Assembly: GCA_027398005.1 (NCBI GenBank)
Contig: DAHYUM010000002.1
Coordinates: 1-47,488 of the forward strand
Length of the DNA stretch: 47,488 nt
Reading direction: 5' to 3'
From: a bacterium
GTDB lineage: Bacteria > Bacteroidota > Ignavibacteria > Ignavibacteriales > Melioribacteraceae
Shown: positions 1 through 12,407 of the stretch, in pieces
Layout of the letters: the number at the start of each line of letters is the position of its first letter
Position numbering within the stretch: position 1 is the first letter of the stretch
Program-made: the position numbers and the translations under genes
Notes under the pieces: generated by a model
Database searches by the model: none
What the model saw: the letters and a program-made list of their open reading frames with translations, nothing else
Told to the model about the DNA's origin: nothing

Positions 1-1
1 C

Positions 2-214
2 CTTTGTATTAAGGCCTGGGGCGAAAATCCTATTAATGCCCTCCTTTTAATTTCTTCATTTTATATAACAATGGTAACGGTACTGGCAGGAACTATTATA
101 CTTTTCGGCACTACATCCTTTATTAATGAGAAAAACAAGCATAAGCTGATGGCTGTTTCATTCATTCTGCTGGGGATTATTGGTATATTCCAGCTCGTAA
201 AGTCAGTCGTTTAG
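2..214 (+). CDS. C-terminal fragment of a hydrophobic membrane protein, truncated by window edge
   Basis: Frame 2 is open from the window edge to TAG at 212-214: LCIKAWGENPINALLLISSFYITMVTVLAGTIILFGTTSFINEKNKHKLMAVSFILLGIIGIFQLVKSVV; two hydrophobic spans. Confidence 0.5.
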   Translation, partial: LCIKAWGENPINALLLISSFYITMVTVLAGTIILFGTTSFINEKNKHKLMAVSFILLGIIGIFQLVKSVV

Positions 215-577
215 TATGACACAATGACAGAGAGGGGAAAGTAACCGGTATTGATTTGAATTTAAACTATTATATGGTGATTCCCAAGGACAAACAATAG
301 GGCACCCGGGTGGAATCCGGTATTATAATATAAAGTTATAAAGATTACAGGACGCAAATATGAGGGGGAGGCAGATAAATCGAAAGCATTATAGCGCCCC
401 CGAAATATCAGTCAAAAAATTTATACGGTATTAAGTTTAAAATATTTTGCAGGTAGAGTTGAAAAACCAGGCCGGTCGGTGTGCAAACCTTAAAGGGGAA
501 GCAGGGGTTGAAAGGGGAAATGGAGAAGAAAAGGGATTGAATATTTTGGTAATGATAAAAAAATCTTACAAAAATTC

Positions 578-608
578 TTGCTTTTTAAAGTAAAGGCGAT
601 TAAATTTC
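578..608 (+). promoter_or_regulatory. Candidate promoter for tRNA cluster
   Basis: TTG (578-580), 20-nt spacer, TAAATTTC (601-608), resembling the Bacteroidota -33 TTG / -7 TAnnTTTG pattern, just upstream of tRNA-Tyr. Confidence 0.3.
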
Positions 609-639
609 AAGCTCGATTAAAAATGGTGTGGACTATTCT

Positions 640-726
640 GGGCGGACGCCGGAGTTGGAGAGCCGGGGCGGACTGTAAATCCGTTGGCAAACGCCTTTGG
701 GGGTTCGAATCCCTCGCCGCCCACCA
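640..726 (+). tRNA. tRNA-Tyr(GUA), CCA encoded
   Basis: Class II cloverleaf with long variable arm, anticodon loop CTGTAAA, T loop TTCGAAT, 3' CCA at 724-726; apparent A7-G66 mismatch. Confidence 0.93.
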
Positions 727-745
727 AGTTCTTTTAAGATTGAAT

Positions 746-819
746 GCGGGAGTAACTCAGTTGGCTAGAGTCACAGCCTTCCAAGCTGTTGGTCGCGGGT
801 TCGAGTCCCGTCTCCCGCT
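746..819 (+). tRNA. tRNA-Gly(UCC)
   Basis: GCGGGAG/CTCCCGC acceptor stem, anticodon loop CTTCCAA, T arm GCGGGTTCGAGTCCCGT. Confidence 0.95.
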
Positions 820-827
820 CTATCAAT

Positions 828-900
<73 letters not shown>

Positions 901-915
901 CTCTTGCAAAAGTTT

Positions 916-945
916 GCAGCAGGCTAAATTGCCCGCTGTTTTTTT
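916..945 (+). terminator. Intrinsic terminator/attenuator after tRNA-Thr
   Basis: CAGC(A)GGC-TAAATT-GCC(C)GCTG stem with one mismatch followed by TTTTTTT. Confidence 0.65.
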
Positions 946-956
946 CTTATTCCTGT

Positions 957-962
957 TATAAT
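957..962 (+). promoter_or_regulatory. Candidate -10 element for rpmG
   Basis: TATAAT immediately downstream of the terminator, about 28 nt before rpmG ATG; no clear -35. Confidence 0.3.
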
Positions 963-989
963 TTGATAAATATGAAATTTGGTGAATAA

Positions 990-1157
990 ATGGCTAAAGC
1001 AAAAAACATCAGAAGCACAATAATTCTTGAAAGCACTGCTAATACAGGATACAGATATTCAACCACAAAGAACAAAAGAAATCATCCTGCCCGAGTTGAA
1101 TTCAAAAAATACGATCCTGTAGTGAGAAAACACGTAGTATTTAAAGAGACGAAATAA
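990..1157 (+). CDS. rpmG: 50S ribosomal protein L33 (Cys-free form)
   Basis: 55-aa ORF below the track cutoff: [55 protein letters not shown]; syntenic with secE. Confidence 0.93.
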   Translation: MAKAKNIRSTIILESTANTGYRYSTTKNKRNHPARVEFKKYDPVVRKHVVFKETK

Positions 1158-1159
1158 AT

Positions 1160-1232
<73 letters not shown>

Positions 1233-1254
1233 CTAACGAATTTTTGGTACAAGT

Positions 1255-1437
1255 ATGAAAGAGAAAATTTTAAATTACGTAAACGACATCTCCAAAGAGA
1301 TGAAGAAAGTTACTTGGCCTACCAGAGAAGAGCTTAAAGAATCAACCGCAATTGTGATTGTTCTTTGCCTTATTCTGGCACTTTTCACATACGTTATAGA
1401 CAGGTCAATTTCCCAAATTATTCAAGGGATTTTTTAA
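1255..1437 (+). CDS. secE: Preprotein translocase subunit SecE
   Basis: 60 aa, EMKKVTWPTREEL motif plus one TM helix; upstream of nusG. Confidence 0.95.
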   Translation: MKEKILNYVNDISKEMKKVTWPTREELKESTAIVIVLCLILALFTYVIDRSISQIIQGIF

Positions 1438-1983
1438 TTGGAAAACCCGAACGCTAGATGGTATGTGGTTAGAACCTTTTCGGGGCACGAAAACAAGGTT
1501 AAGGGCTTAATCGACGCTGAACTGCGCGATAACGACGAGTTAAAAGCCCGCATCTTCGAAGTTCTCGTTCCCACCGAAAAAGTTTTTGAAGTGAAAGACG
1601 GAAAGAAGAAAACCAAGAAAAAGAATTTTTTCCCCGGTTATGTTCTTCTTTGCGCCGATCTTGATGTTAAAGTAAAAGATTTTATTGTAAACACTCCTTC
1701 CGTTATGGGTTTTTTGGGAACTCAAAATAACCCGAATCCTCTTCAGCCCGACGAAGTAAAAAGAATTGTAGGGCGCATCACACAGAACGACGATGTTGAA
1801 AGAACCGAAACTATTTTCCGCACAGGCGATTTCGTAAAGATTATAGACGGTCCGTTCAACAACTTCTCCGGCGTTATTCAGGAAGTAAACGAAGAAAAAA
1901 TGAAAATTAAGGTTATGGTTTCAATCTTCGGCAGAAAGACTCCGGTTGAAATTGATTTTGTTCAAGCAGAATTAGAAAAATAA
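1438..1983 (+). CDS. nusG: Transcription termination/antitermination factor NusG
   Basis: RWYVVRTFSGHENKVK N-terminus, KOW region GDFVKIIDGPFNNFSGVI; TTG start directly after secE stop. Confidence 0.97.
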   Translation: MENPNARWYVVRTFSGHENKVKGLIDAELRDNDELKARIFEVLVPTEKVFEVKDGKKKTKKKNFFPGYVLLCADLDVKVKDFIVNTPSVMGFLGTQNNPNPLQPDEVKRIVGRITQNDDVERTETIFRTGDFVKIIDGPFNNFSGVIQEVNEEKMKIKVMVSIFGRKTPVEIDFVQAELEK

Positions 1984-2004
1984 ATATAATTAGTAGGTTA
2001 AGCT

Positions 2005-2430
2005 ATGGCAAAGAAAATAGAAGGTTTTATTAAACTTCAGATCCCCGGCGGGGCAGCAAATCCTTCACCACCGGTTGGCCCAGCATTAGGCCAGAAAGGC
2101 GTTAACATTATGGAATTCTGTAAGCAGTTCAACGCCAGAACTTCCGATAAACAGGGATTGATTATTCCTGTTGTTATTACCGTATTCTCCGATAAATCAT
2201 TCACATTTATCACCAAGACCCCTCCAGCGGCAGTTCTTCTTAAGAAAGCGGCTAAGGTTGAAAGAGGTTCGGCTGAACCGAATAAAACCAAAGTTGCAAA
2301 GGTTACCAAAAGCCAGGTGAAAGAAATAGCTCAGTTGAAAATGCCCGATTTAAACGCGCACGATATTGAACACGCAATGAGTATGGTTGCCGGAACCGCA
2401 AGAAGCATGGGCTTCACCGTTGAAGACTAA
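2005..2430 (+). CDS. rplK: 50S ribosomal protein L11
   Basis: [35 protein letters not shown]. Confidence 0.98.
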   Translation: MAKKIEGFIKLQIPGGAANPSPPVGPALGQKGVNIMEFCKQFNARTSDKQGLIIPVVITVFSDKSFTFITKTPPAAVLLKKAAKVERGSAEPNKTKVAKVTKSQVKEIAQLKMPDLNAHDIEHAMSMVAGTARSMGFTVED

Positions 2431-2448
2431 TTTTAAGGGTAAAAGAAA

Positions 2449-3144
2449 ATGAAAGTAACTAAAAGAACAAAGAATATTATAATCGATAAAGAAAAAGAAT
2501 TCTCATTAGCCGAAGCTGTTAAGAAGTTAAAAGAAGTCAGCAAAGTTAAGTTTGATGAATCCCTCGATTGCGCTATCCGTTTAGGCGTAGACCCGCGCCA
2601 TGCCGACCAGATGGTTAGAGGAACCGTTTCTCTTCCTCACGGTACAGGCAAGCAGGTTTCCGTTCTTGTTATTGCTAAAGGCAACCTTGCCGAAGATGCT
2701 CTTAAAGCAGGCGCCGAATACGCAGGATACGAAGAATATATCGAAAAAATTAAAGGCGGTTGGGCTGATATCGATGTTATTATCGCTACCCCCGATACTA
2801 TGGCGGAAGTTGGTAAATTAGGGCGCGTTCTCGGTCCTAAAGGTTTAATGCCCAATCCTAAAAGCGGCACCGTTACAACCGATGTGGCAAAAGCAGTTAA
2901 GGAAGTTAAAGCGGGTAAAATCGAATTCCGCGTTGAAAAAGCGGGTATCGTTCACACAACATTGGGCAAATTATCTTTTACCGAAGACCAGTTGATTGAA
3001 AACGCACAGGCTTTCTTACAGACCATTATTAAGCTTAAACCTTCTTCGGCCAAAGGCACATACGTTAAGAGCTTGTATCTTTCAAGCACAATGGGCCCGG
3101 GCCTTAAGATTAATAAGGACGAAACTGTATTTGTTACAAAGTAA
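2449..3144 (+). CDS. rplA: 50S ribosomal protein L1
   Basis: [11 protein letters not shown] ... [19 protein letters not shown]. Confidence 0.98.
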   Translation: MKVTKRTKNIIIDKEKEFSLAEAVKKLKEVSKVKFDESLDCAIRLGVDPRHADQMVRGTVSLPHGTGKQVSVLVIAKGNLAEDALKAGAEYAGYEEYIEKIKGGWADIDVIIATPDTMAEVGKLGRVLGPKGLMPNPKSGTVTTDVAKAVKEVKAGKIEFRVEKAGIVHTTLGKLSFTEDQLIENAQAFLQTIIKLKPSSAKGTYVKSLYLSSTMGPGLKINKDETVFVTK

Positions 3145-3217
3145 TTTAAAAAGAATTTACGCACTCAACATAAATGCTTCTAAAATAATAAATATCTGTT
3201 AACTGTACAGGTGAAAG

Positions 3218-3739
3218 ATGAATCGTAGTGAAAAAGAAGAAATAATTGGGCAGGTGAAAGAGCTGGTGGCAGGCGCTTCTGCTATATTCCTTGTGGATTA
3301 CGCAGGGGTAAACGTAGAAGACATTAACAAGCTTAGAGCCAGTTTCAGAAAAGAAGGCGTTACGTATAAAGTTGTTAAGAATACTTTTTTCAAGAAAGCT
3401 ATAGCCAGCTTAGGCAAATATGAAAAACTCAATGATAATCTTGTTGGAATGATTGGTATTGCCTTTGCCGATGAAAACTATATTGCTCCGGCTAAAATCA
3501 TTAAGAAATATTTCGATGAAAAGCAGAAATTCGTATTCAAAGGATGCTACATCGAAAACGAGTATTTCGACGCAAGCAAGCTTAACGTAATTGCTTCAAT
3601 GCCTACAAAAGAAGAAATTATTGCCGGTATTATCGGCAGTGTTGCAGCTCCAGCATCCGGTATTGTCGGTTCTATCAACGCCGTTATGAGAGATCTCGTC
3701 AGCGTAATTGATCAGATAAGCAAGAAAGAAGCTGCATAA
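3218..3739 (+). CDS. rplJ: 50S ribosomal protein L10
   Basis: AIFLVDYAGVNVEDINKLRASFRKEGVTYKVVKNT; synteny. Confidence 0.97.
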   Translation: MNRSEKEEIIGQVKELVAGASAIFLVDYAGVNVEDINKLRASFRKEGVTYKVVKNTFFKKAIASLGKYEKLNDNLVGMIGIAFADENYIAPAKIIKKYFDEKQKFVFKGCYIENEYFDASKLNVIASMPTKEEIIAGIIGSVAAPASGIVGSINAVMRDLVSVIDQISKKEAA

Positions 3740-3780
3740 ATATTTTGAAGAAAAATAATTATAAGAAGGAGATATAAAAA

Positions 3781-4161
3781 ATGTCAGAGAAAATTGCAGA
3801 ATTAGTAGAGAAAATCAAAGCATTAACCCTGGTTGAAGCTTCTGAATTAAAGAAAGCATTAGAAGATGAATTCGGCGTTACCGCTGCCGCTCCTGTTATG
3901 ATGGCTGGCGCAGGTGCCGGTGCTGCTGCTGCAGCTCCTGTTGAAGAAAAAACAGAATTCGACGTTATTCTTAAAGCCGCAGGCGAAAAGAAAATTAACG
4001 TTATTAAAGTTGTTCGCGCGCATACAGGCTTAGGTCTTAAAGAAGCCAAAGATTTAGTTGACGGCGCTCCTAAACCAGTTAAAGAAGCTGTTTCTAAAGA
4101 CGAATGTGAAAAAATAAAGAAAGAATTAGAAGAAGCAGGCGCAACTGTAGAAATCAAGTAA
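3781..4161 (+). CDS. rplL: 50S ribosomal protein L7/L12
   Basis: Ala-rich hinge and [47 protein letters not shown]. Confidence 0.98.
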   Translation: MSEKIAELVEKIKALTLVEASELKKALEDEFGVTAAAPVMMAGAGAGAAAAAPVEEKTEFDVILKAAGEKKINVIKVVRAHTGLGLKEAKDLVDGAPKPVKEAVSKDECEKIKKELEEAGATVEIK

Positions 4162-4197
4162 TTGATTTTACGAAACGAACAAATATAGAATATTACT

Positions 4198-4235
4198 AAA
4201 GTGGTAAGACGGTGAAATACGTCTTACCGCTTTTT
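4198..4235 (+). terminator. Attenuator/terminator hairpin between rplL and rpoB
   Basis: AAAGTGGTAAGACG-GTGAAATA-CGTCTTACCGCTTT: 14-bp stem with one G.T wobble, then T-tract. Confidence 0.75.
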
Positions 4236-4291
4236 ATTACATTTTGGATAAATAATCGAGTTCCATACTCAAATAGAATTGGAGGTTTAGG

Positions 4292-7200
4292 TTGGAAAAG
4301 TTAAAAACTAACAAACAGAATAATCGAATTACTTTCTCTTCGATTAGTCCAGCCATTAAAGTTCCTGATTTGTTGAATATTCAAGTTGAGTCATTTGAAG
4401 AATTTTTACAGTTGAAAACCCCTCCTTCAAAAAGAACAAATACTGGATTGCAGTCAGTTTTTACCACTAATTTCCCTATTCTTGATAATAAAGAATTTTA
4501 CAGACTTGATTTTATTGATTATAACATTGAAAAACCCCGTTTTTCCATCCAGGAATGTGAAGAAAGAGGTTTAACATTTTCTGCCCCTTTGAAAGCCAAA
4601 TTAAGATTATCCACACGCGACGATGAAACAGGCGAATACGTTAATTCCGTTGAGCAGGAAGTTTATTTAGGAAACCTTCCTTTTATGACCGAAAGGGGTA
4701 CTTTTATTATTAATGGCGCTGAGCGCGTTATTGTAACTCAGCTTCACCGCTCGCCGGGCGTTGCCTTCGGGCAGACCGTGCATCCAAACGGAACACCCAT
4801 TTATTCAGCCAGAATTATTCCTTTCAAAGGCTCGTGGGTGGAATTTGCTACAGACATTAACAACGTTTTATTCGTATATATTGACCGAAGAAAGAAATTC
4901 CCTTCCACTACTCTGTTAAGAGCCCTCGGGTTTGAACAGGATGTGGAAATTTTAAATTTATTCAATCTGATTGATGTTGTTCCGGTTAAAGCCCTTGATG
5001 TTGACAAGCATACCGGACGTATTGCCGCCGCCGATGTTATTGATATGCAGACCGGTGAAATTTATGTTGCCAAGGATGGCGAACTTACAGAAGAAGTTAT
5101 TGACAATATTAAGCATTCTACATTAACTTCAGTTCAGTTAATCAGTTTCGAAACCACTGTCGAACAAGACTTAGTTATAAATACATTACGCAAAGACACA
5201 TCCAAAACTAAAGAAGAAGCTTTATTCTCTATTTACCGTCAGCTCCGTTCAAGTGAAGCACCCGATGCCGAAACCGCTTACGGCCTTATTGATAAACTCT
5301 TCTTCAACGATAAACGATACGATTTAGGCGAAGTTGGACGCTTTAGAATAAACGATAAATTAAATCTTGATATTCCCGAGGAAGTTAGGGTTCTTACAAA
5401 AGAAGATATTATTGCCATTATGAAGTATTTAATTCTTCTTAAGAACGGCAACGTAAACGTGGATGATATCGATCACCTCGGTAATAGAAGAGTGCGCACA
5501 GTTGGCGAACAGATTATGCAGCAGTATAACGTAGGCCTTGCCAGAATGGCGCGTACTATTAAAGAAAGAATGAACATGCGCGATAACGAGAATATGCAGC
5601 CTCAGGACCTCGTGAACGCGAGAACAATAAGCAGTGTTATAAATGCATTTTTCGGTACAAACCAGCTTTCGCAGTTTATGGACCAGACCAACCCTCTTTC
5701 CGAGCTTACTCATAAGAGAAGGATTTCGGCTTTAGGACCGGGCGGTCTTACACGCGAAAGAGCCGGTTTCGAAGTGCGAGACGTTCACCATTCGCATTAC
5801 GGACGTCTTTGCCCCATCGAAACACCCGAAGGTCCGAACATTGGTCTTATTTCGTCCCTTACCATTTTTGCGCGCGTTAACCAGTACGGATTTTTAGAAA
5901 CTCCTTACAGAAAAGTGAAAGACGGCAAGGTTACTAGCCATGTCGATTTCTTAAGCGCCGACCAGGAAGACGAGTTCACAATAGGACAGGCAAATGCTCC
6001 AATAGACGAACAGGGAAGATTCCTTGCAGACAGAGTAAAATGCCGTATGAGAGGGGAATTCCCCGTAGTGCCTCCATCGCAGGTGCACTATATGGACGTA
6101 GCCCCGGCACAGATTGTAAGCGCCGCGGCCGCCTTAATCCCTTTCCTCGAGCATGACGATGCTAACCGCGCCCTGATGGGTTCGAACATGCAGCGCCAGG
6201 CGGTTCCATTAATGGTTACCGAAGCTCCTATTGTGGGTACAGGCATGGAACAGAAGATTGCCAGGGATTCACGCTCGATGATTGTTGCCGAAGAAAACGG
6301 CGTTGTTGAATTTGCAGACGCTAAAAGAATTATTGTTAAATACGAAGTTGAAGAATCGAACGACGAAACACTCGTATCGTTCGATGACGAAAGAAAAGTT
6401 GAATATGTATTAAATAAATTTGCCGGCACAAACCAGGAAACCTGCTTCAACCAGAAACCGGTTGTTAAAGCGGGACAGAAACTTAAGAAAGGCGATGTGC
6501 TTGCAGACGGTCCTTCTATAGATAAAGGGGAGCTCGCATTAGGAAAAAATATTTCCGTTGCGTTCATGCCCTGGCGCGGTTACAACTTTGAAGATGCTAT
6601 TGTATTAAGCGAAAAGCTTGTTGCATCGGATACATTCACCTCTCTCCACATTGAAGAATTTGAACTTCAGGTTAGGGAAACAAAGAGAGGCGAGGAAGAA
6701 CTTACACGCGATATTCCCAACGTTAGCGAAGAAGCTACAAAAGACCTTGACGAAAACGGTATCGTACGCGAAGGCGCTGAAGTTAAGGAAGGGGATATTC
6801 TTATTGGTAAGATTACTCCTAAAGGCGAAACCGATCCTACCCCCGAGGAAAAACTCCTTAAAGCTATATTCGGGGATAAAGCAGGCGACGTGAAAGATGC
6901 TTCGCTTAAGGCGCCTCCCGGGCTTAAAGGAATCGTTATTAAAACAAGATTATTCAGCCGCAAGAGAAAAGATGCCGACGCCAAAAAGATCGAAAAGAAA
7001 CTTATGGACCAGGCAGAAAACACATACAAGAGCACAAGGGATAAATTGTATACTAAGCTTGCAGAAAAGCTTAACAAAATTTGCCTTGGCAAAACAACCA
7101 CCGGAATAAGGGATATTGACGGAAGCGTTGTTCTTAGAAGCGGTTCGGTTATTAAAGAAACCACTTTCTCTTCTATGGAAGACCTTGCAAGGCTCGATTA

Positions 7201-8071
7201 TACACAGGATTGGTTCGATGGAAGAAAAGCCAACGAATTAATTAAGGCATTATATAATAACTTCTTTGTTGTTCTTACCGAATGCGAAGAAGATTTCAAA
7301 CGCGAAAAACTTAAAATTCAGAGCGGCGACGAGCTTCCTCCGGGAATCGTTCAGCTTGCTAAAGTATATGTAGCCAAAAAACGCAAAATTCAGGTGGGCG
7401 ATAAGATGGCGGGACGCCACGGTAACAAAGGTGTTGTGGCAAAAATTGTTCCGGTTGAAGATATGCCTTACCATGAAGACGGCACTCCGGTTGATATTGT
7501 TCTCAACCCGTTAGGCGTGCCTTCGCGTATGAACCTTGGACAGCTTTATGAAACAGCTTTAGGATGGGTTGGCAAACTTCTCGGCGTTAAGTTCGAAACT
7601 CCTATTTTCGACGGCGCAAAATTTGAAGATGTTGACGAATGGTTGAACAAAGCCAACTTAAACCCGGGCAGCAAAACCTGGCTATACAACGGCCGTACCG
7701 GTGAAAAATTCCATCAGAAGGTTACATGCGGCTACATTTACATGCTTAAATTAGGCCATATGGTTGACGATAAAATTCACGCCCGTTCCATTGGGCCATA
7801 CTCTTTAATCACTCAGCAGCCTCTCGGCGGTAAAGCCCAGTTCGGCGGCCAGCGATTTGGAGAAATGGAAGTTTGGGCCCTTGAAGGGTACGGCGCTTCT
7901 CACGTTCTTCAGGAAATTTTAACCGTTAAAAGCGATGACGTTTCCGGCAGAGCCAAAATTTATGAAGCCATCGTTAAAGGGGAAAATCTCCCTGAACCAA
8001 ACTTGCCCGAAGCATTTAATGTTATGATTAAAGAACTTCAAGGCCTTGGGCTTGATATTAAAATTAACTAA
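4292..8071 (+). CDS. rpoB: DNA-directed RNA polymerase subunit beta
   Basis: [63 protein letters not shown] start after GGAGG. Confidence 0.99.
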   Translation: MEKLKTNKQNNRITFSSISPAIKVPDLLNIQVESFEEFLQLKTPPSKRTNTGLQSVFTTNFPILDNKEFYRLDFIDYNIEKPRFSIQECEERGLTFSAPLKAKLRLSTRDDETGEYVNSVEQEVYLGNLPFMTERGTFIINGAERVIVTQLHRSPGVAFGQTVHPNGTPIYSARIIPFKGSWVEFATDINNVLFVYIDRRKKFPSTTLLRALGFEQDVEILNLFNLIDVVPVKALDVDKHTGRIAAADVIDMQTGEIYVAKDGELTEEVIDNIKHSTLTSVQLISFETTVEQDLVINTLRKDTSKTKEEALFSIYRQLRSSEAPDAETAYGLIDKLFFNDKRYDLGEVGRFRINDKLNLDIPEEVRVLTKEDIIAIMKYLILLKNGNVNVDDIDHLGNRRVRTVGEQIMQQYNVGLARMARTIKERMNMRDNENMQPQDLVNARTISSVINAFFGTNQLSQFMDQTNPLSELTHKRRISALGPGGLTRERAGFEVRDVHHSHYGRLCPIETPEGPNIGLISSLTIFARVNQYGFLETPYRKVKDGKVTSHVDFLSADQEDEFTIGQANAPIDEQGRFLADRVKCRMRGEFPVVPPSQVHYMDVAPAQIVSAAAALIPFLEHDDANRALMGSNMQRQAVPLMVTEAPIVGTGMEQKIARDSRSMIVAEENGVVEFADAKRIIVKYEVEESNDETLVSFDDERKVEYVLNKFAGTNQETCFNQKPVVKAGQKLKKGDVLADGPSIDKGELALGKNISVAFMPWRGYNFEDAIVLSEKLVASDTFTSLHIEEFELQVRETKRGEEELTRDIPNVSEEATKDLDENGIVREGAEVKEGDILIGKITPKGETDPTPEEKLLKAIFGDKAGDVKDASLKAPPGLKGIVIKTRLFSRKRKDADAKKIEKKLMDQAENTYKSTRDKLYTKLAEKLNKICLGKTTTGIRDIDGSVVLRSGSVIKETTFSSMEDLARLDYTQDWFDGRKANELIKALYNNFFVVLTECEEDFKREKLKIQSGDELPPGIVQLAKVYVAKKRKIQVGDKMAGRHGNKGVVAKIVPVEDMPYHEDGTPVDIVLNPLGVPSRMNLGQLYETALGWVGKLLGVKFETPIFDGAKFEDVDEWLNKANLNPGSKTWLYNGRTGEKFHQKVTCGYIYMLKLGHMVDDKIHARSIGPYSLITQQPLGGKAQFGGQRFGEMEVWALEGYGASHVLQEILTVKSDDVSGRAKIYEAIVKGENLPEPNLPEAFNVMIKELQGLGLDIKIN

Positions 8072-8094
8072 TTAAAATTGTTTTGGAGAATGAC

Positions 8095-11000
8095 ATGAGA
8101 GTCAAAACTCAAGAAAAACAAATAAAACAAATAGATAAGCTTACTATCAGCTTAGCTAGTCCCGATGATATTTTGTCAAGATCGCATGGCGAGGTCACAA
8201 AGCCCGAAACAATAAATTACCGCTCTTTCAGACCCGAAAAAGATGGCTTATTCTGCGAGAAAATTTTCGGTCCCGTTAAGGACTGGGAATGCGCCTGCGG
8301 AAAATATAAAGGTATACGTTACAAAGGTATTGTGTGCGACCGCTGCGGTGTTGAAGTTACTCTTAAAAGCGTACGCCGCGAAAGAATGGGGCACATTTCA
8401 CTCGCTGTTCCCGTTGTTCACATCTGGTTTTTCAAAGCCCTTCCTTCCAAAATAGGAAACATTATCGGGCTTACTACCAAAGAGCTTGAAAAGGTTATTT
8501 ATTACGAATCGTATGTGGTTATCAATCCGGGTCCAACCGGACTTCAGAAACTAGATCTTATTTCGGAAGATCAGTATTTCGAAATTCTCAATTCTCTTCC
8601 TCACGATAACGATTCGCTTGACGATACAGATCCGAAAAAATTTCTTGCCAAAATTGGCGGCGACGGTATTAAGGAACTTCTTAAGAATACCGATATTGAA
8701 AACACATTCCTTGCCCTGAAGGCACAGCTTGCGGTTGAAACTTCTCAGCAGAAGAGGGCCGACCTTCTTAAGCGCCTTAGGGTTCTCGAATCGTTCCGCG
8801 AATACGAAGGCAAGGTTCCAAACAAACCCGAATGGATGGTATTAAGCGTTATTCCTGTTATTCCCCCCGAATTAAGGCCTCTCGTTCCTTTGGAAGGAGG
8901 ACGTTTCGCTACATCCGATCTTAACGACTTGTACCGCAGGGTTATCATACGCAATAACCGTTTAAAAAGATTAATAGATATTAAAGCTCCCGAAGTAATC
9001 TTGCGCAACGAAAAGAGAATGCTTCAGGAAGCAGTTGATGCTTTGTTCGATAATTCGAGAAGAGCAAGCGCAGTACGCAGCGACGGCAACAGGCCCCTCA
9101 AATCCTTAAGCGATATGCTTAAAGGAAAACAGGGACGTTTCCGTCAGAACCTTTTAGGTAAACGCGTCGATTATTCAGGCCGTTCGGTAATTGTTGTAGG
9201 CCCCGAATTGAAACTGCACCAGTGCGGTCTGCCTAAAGATATGGCTGTTGAATTATTCAAACCTTTTATCATCCGCAAGTTAATTGAAAGAGGATATTAC
9301 AAAACAGTTAAAAGCGCCCGCAAGGCAGTTGACAGAAAAGACCCGATGATTTGGGACATTCTCGAAAAGCTTATTGATGGGCATCCAATAATGCTCAACC
9401 GCGCACCTACTCTTCACAGGTTAGGTATTCAGGCATTCCAGCCGTTATTGATTGACGGTAAAGCCATTCAGCTTCACCCGATGGTTTGTACTGCGTTCAA
9501 CGCGGATTTTGATGGCGACCAGATGGCGGTTCACGTTCCGCTTTCTTATGAAGCGCAGCTTGAAGCATCTATCTTGATGTTAAGCAGTCATAATATTTTG
9601 TCGCCGCAAAACGGTTTACCGATCGTTCTTCCATCTCAGGATATAGTTCTTGGCCTTTATTATCTAACGAAAGTTAAAGCGAACGCAAAAGGCGAAGGAA
9701 AAATCTTCGGCGATGAAAGAGAAGTTATTATTGCTTACAATTCGAGAACCGTTGAACTTCATACTAAAATTAAAGTTAAGGTCGACGGCAAATTTATTGA
9801 AACAACAGTAGGCCGCATAATCTTTAATAAGATTGTACCTAAAGAAATGGGGTACATTAACGAAGTTCTTGTAAAGAAAATTTTCAGCGGTCTTATTTAT
9901 AAAATGTTTATTAAGCTGGGCAACGTAGTAACGGCAAAATTCCTTGATGATTTAAAGGACCTTGGCTACCGCTACGCTACAGCAGCAGGTATATCAATCA
10001 GCTTCAGCGATATGATTGTACCGGATGAAAAAGTAAAACTTATTGAAGATTCGAATAAAAAAGTATCGGAAGTATTAAGCGAGCACGAACAGGGTCTTAT
10101 TACCGATGCCGAACGCTACAACAAAATTATAGACGTTTGGACTCATACCACAAACAACGTGGCCCGTTCGCTTATGGACCGTCTTAAAACAGACCAGGCA
10201 GGTTTCAACTCGCTTCATATGATGGTTGACTCGGGCGCGAGAGGTTCTCAGGAACAGGTACGCCAGCTTGCAGGTATGCGCGGTCTTATGATGAAACCTC
10301 AGAAGAGCTTAACCGGCCAGTCGGGCGAAATTATTGAAAACCCGATTGTTGCTAACTTTAAGGAAGGCCTTTCGGTATTAGAGTACTTCATCTCAACACA
10401 CGGCGCGCGTAAAGGTCTTGCCGATACCGCGTTGAAAACGGCGGATGCCGGTTATCTTACAAGAAGGCTTTGCGACGTTGCGCAGGACGTAATTATTTCG
10501 GAAATAGACTGCGGAACAATCAGAGGCGTTAACGTAACTGCACTTAAGGATGCAGAGCTTGAAAGAGAGCCGCTTGCAGAACGAATCATCGGACGCGTAT
10601 CGCAGGAAGATATTTACGATCCGAGAAACGATGAAATTATTGTTGAAGCAGGCGATCTTATTGATGAAGAGAAAGCAGAAAGAATTGACGAAGCCACAAT
10701 CGAATCGGTAAAGATTAGAACAGTATTAACATGCGAATCGAAACGGGGCGTTTGCGCAAAATGCTACGGCCGCAACCTTACAACAGGCAAGCTTGTTGAA
10801 ATAGGCGAAGCAGTTGGTATTATTGCCGCGCAGTCAATTGGCGAACCTGGTACACAGCTTACATTAAGAACATTCCACTTGGGCGGTACTTCATCGCGTA
10901 TTGCGTCACAGTCGCAGGTAGAATCGAACGTTCCCGGTACGGTCCGTTTTGAAAAACTTAACTTTGTTGAAAAGACCGATTTCTTCGGCAAGGTTAAAGT

Positions 11001-12336
11001 TGTAATCGGACGCCGCGGCTCGATTGGTATTTTTGATGACGACAACAGACAGATTAAGAAATTTGAAATTCCTTACGGCGCCGAACTTACAGTAAGCGAC
11101 GAACAGGAAATTAAAAAAGGACAGGCATTATATAACCACGATCCTTACAACGCGGTTATTCTAACCGATATAACCGGTAAGGTTTCGTTCATAGATTTAA
11201 TTGATAACATTACAATTCAGCAGGTGGCCGATGAACAGACAGGGCACGTGCAGAAAGTTGTTATCGAATCGAAAGACAAAACATTAACCCCAAGTATTCT
11301 TGTACGCGACGATAAAGGGAAGGAAAAAGTATTCAATATTCCTACCCGTTCATATCTTTCCGTTGAAGAAGGTGAAGAAATTCAGGCAGGAACAATCCTG
11401 GCAAAAATTTCAAAATCGTCAACTAAGTCGAGAGATATCACCGGCGGTCTTCCAAGGGTAACCGAGCTTTTCGAAGCGCGCAGCCCGCACGATCCCGCAG
11501 TTGTTTCCGAAATTGAAGGACGCGTTAAATTCGGCGCAAAGAAAAAAGGTTCGCGCGAAATTATTGTTGAATCGTTAGACGGAACTGTACAGAAAGTATA
11601 CAATGTCGCTTACGGCAAGCACATCCTCGTTCAGGAAGGGGATGAAATACCAGCCGGCGAAAGAATAACCGACGGTCCTATTGACCCGCACGATATTCTT
11701 AAGATAAAAGGTCCGAATGCCGTTCAGGAATATCTTGTTAACGAAATTCAGGACGTATACCGCCTTCAGGGTGTAAAAATTAACGATAAGCACATTGAAA
11801 TTATTGTACGCCAGATGCTCCAGAAACTGAGCCTTATATCGGCAGGGGACACCTCATTTATTGAAGAGGACCTGGTGGACAGAAATAAATTTATTGAAGA
11901 AAACGAAAAAATAAAGACAATGGTCTTAATAACCGACCCGGGACAGTCGAAATTCAAGGCGGGTCAGCTTATTACAAAGGCGAAATTGAGAGAAATTAAC
12001 GCCGATTTGGCCAGAAAAGAGAAAAAACCAATTAAATCCAGGGATGCAGAACCGGCAACATTCGAAAACATCCTCCTCGGCATAACCCAGGCGGCATTAT
12101 CTACCGAAAGCTTCATTTCGGCGGCTTCTTTCCAGGAGACTACAAAAGTGCTCACAAATGCGGCAACGGAAGCCAAAGTGGATACTCTCATCGGCTTAAA
12201 AGAAAACGTTGTAATGGGACATCTGATACCGGCAGGTACCGGATTGAAAAAATACAAGAGAATTCTTCTTAAGGCCGAAGAGATTAAAGCAACTGAAGCA
12301 TTGGAAAATGAATTGGTTGAACAAAAGACTAATTAA
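8095..12336 (+). CDS. rpoC: DNA-directed RNA polymerase subunit beta'
   Basis: [16 protein letters not shown] catalytic motif; ORF track starts at TTG 8083, but ATG 8095 after GGAG fits better. Confidence 0.98.
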   Translation: MRVKTQEKQIKQIDKLTISLASPDDILSRSHGEVTKPETINYRSFRPEKDGLFCEKIFGPVKDWECACGKYKGIRYKGIVCDRCGVEVTLKSVRRERMGHISLAVPVVHIWFFKALPSKIGNIIGLTTKELEKVIYYESYVVINPGPTGLQKLDLISEDQYFEILNSLPHDNDSLDDTDPKKFLAKIGGDGIKELLKNTDIENTFLALKAQLAVETSQQKRADLLKRLRVLESFREYEGKVPNKPEWMVLSVIPVIPPELRPLVPLEGGRFATSDLNDLYRRVIIRNNRLKRLIDIKAPEVILRNEKRMLQEAVDALFDNSRRASAVRSDGNRPLKSLSDMLKGKQGRFRQNLLGKRVDYSGRSVIVVGPELKLHQCGLPKDMAVELFKPFIIRKLIERGYYKTVKSARKAVDRKDPMIWDILEKLIDGHPIMLNRAPTLHRLGIQAFQPLLIDGKAIQLHPMVCTAFNADFDGDQMAVHVPLSYEAQLEASILMLSSHNILSPQNGLPIVLPSQDIVLGLYYLTKVKANAKGEGKIFGDEREVIIAYNSRTVELHTKIKVKVDGKFIETTVGRIIFNKIVPKEMGYINEVLVKKIFSGLIYKMFIKLGNVVTAKFLDDLKDLGYRYATAAGISISFSDMIVPDEKVKLIEDSNKKVSEVLSEHEQGLITDAERYNKIIDVWTHTTNNVARSLMDRLKTDQAGFNSLHMMVDSGARGSQEQVRQLAGMRGLMMKPQKSLTGQSGEIIENPIVANFKEGLSVLEYFISTHGARKGLADTALKTADAGYLTRRLCDVAQDVIISEIDCGTIRGVNVTALKDAELEREPLAERIIGRVSQEDIYDPRNDEIIVEAGDLIDEEKAERIDEATIESVKIRTVLTCESKRGVCAKCYGRNLTTGKLVEIGEAVGIIAAQSIGEPGTQLTLRTFHLGGTSSRIASQSQVESNVPGTVRFEKLNFVEKTDFFGKVKVVIGRRGSIGIFDDDNRQIKKFEIPYGAELTVSDEQEIKKGQALYNHDPYNAVILTDITGKVSFIDLIDNITIQQVADEQTGHVQKVVIESKDKTLTPSILVRDDKGKEKVFNIPTRSYLSVEEGEEIQAGTILAKISKSSTKSRDITGGLPRVTELFEARSPHDPAVVSEIEGRVKFGAKKKGSREIIVESLDGTVQKVYNVAYGKHILVQEGDEIPAGERITDGPIDPHDILKIKGPNAVQEYLVNEIQDVYRLQGVKINDKHIEIIVRQMLQKLSLISAGDTSFIEEDLVDRNKFIEENEKIKTMVLITDPGQSKFKAGQLITKAKLREINADLARKEKKPIKSRDAEPATFENILLGITQAALSTESFISAASFQETTKVLTNAATEAKVDTLIGLKENVVMGHLIPAGTGLKKYKRILLKAEEIKATEALENELVEQKTN

Positions 12337-12360
12337 TGTTCTAAACATATAAAAAAATAA

Positions 12361-12400
12361 ATATAATGAACTTGACAATTATGTTCATTATATCTAAATT
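12361..12400 (+). promoter_or_regulatory. Candidate str-operon promoter overlapping an 11-bp palindrome
   Basis: TTGACA (12372-12377), 17 nt, TAAATT (12395-12400); perfect inverted repeat ATATAATGAAC/GTTCATTATAT at 12361-12371/12383-12393. Confidence 0.5.
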
Positions 12401-12407
12401 AAAAGTC

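Noticed and set aside
3145-3217. Possible L10 autoregulatory leader between rplA and rplJ
   Set aside because: Only 73 nt and no convincing kink-turn or stem structure seen by eye; would need a covariance search (Rfam L10_leader).
3759-4157. 132-aa minus-strand ORF
   Set aside because: Antisense to rplL; its Ala/Ser-rich composition derives from the complement of the L7/L12 hinge.
6088-7164. Minus-strand ORFs of 159 and 165 aa (6088-6567, 6667-7164)
   Set aside because: Antisense within rpoB, Ser/Leu-rich low-quality translations typical of complement-frame artefacts.
8083-8094. rpoC start at TTG 8083 as in the ORF track
   Set aside because: The GGAG at 8085-8088 would lie inside the CDS; ATG 8095 is correctly spaced after it and matches a normal RpoC N-terminus.
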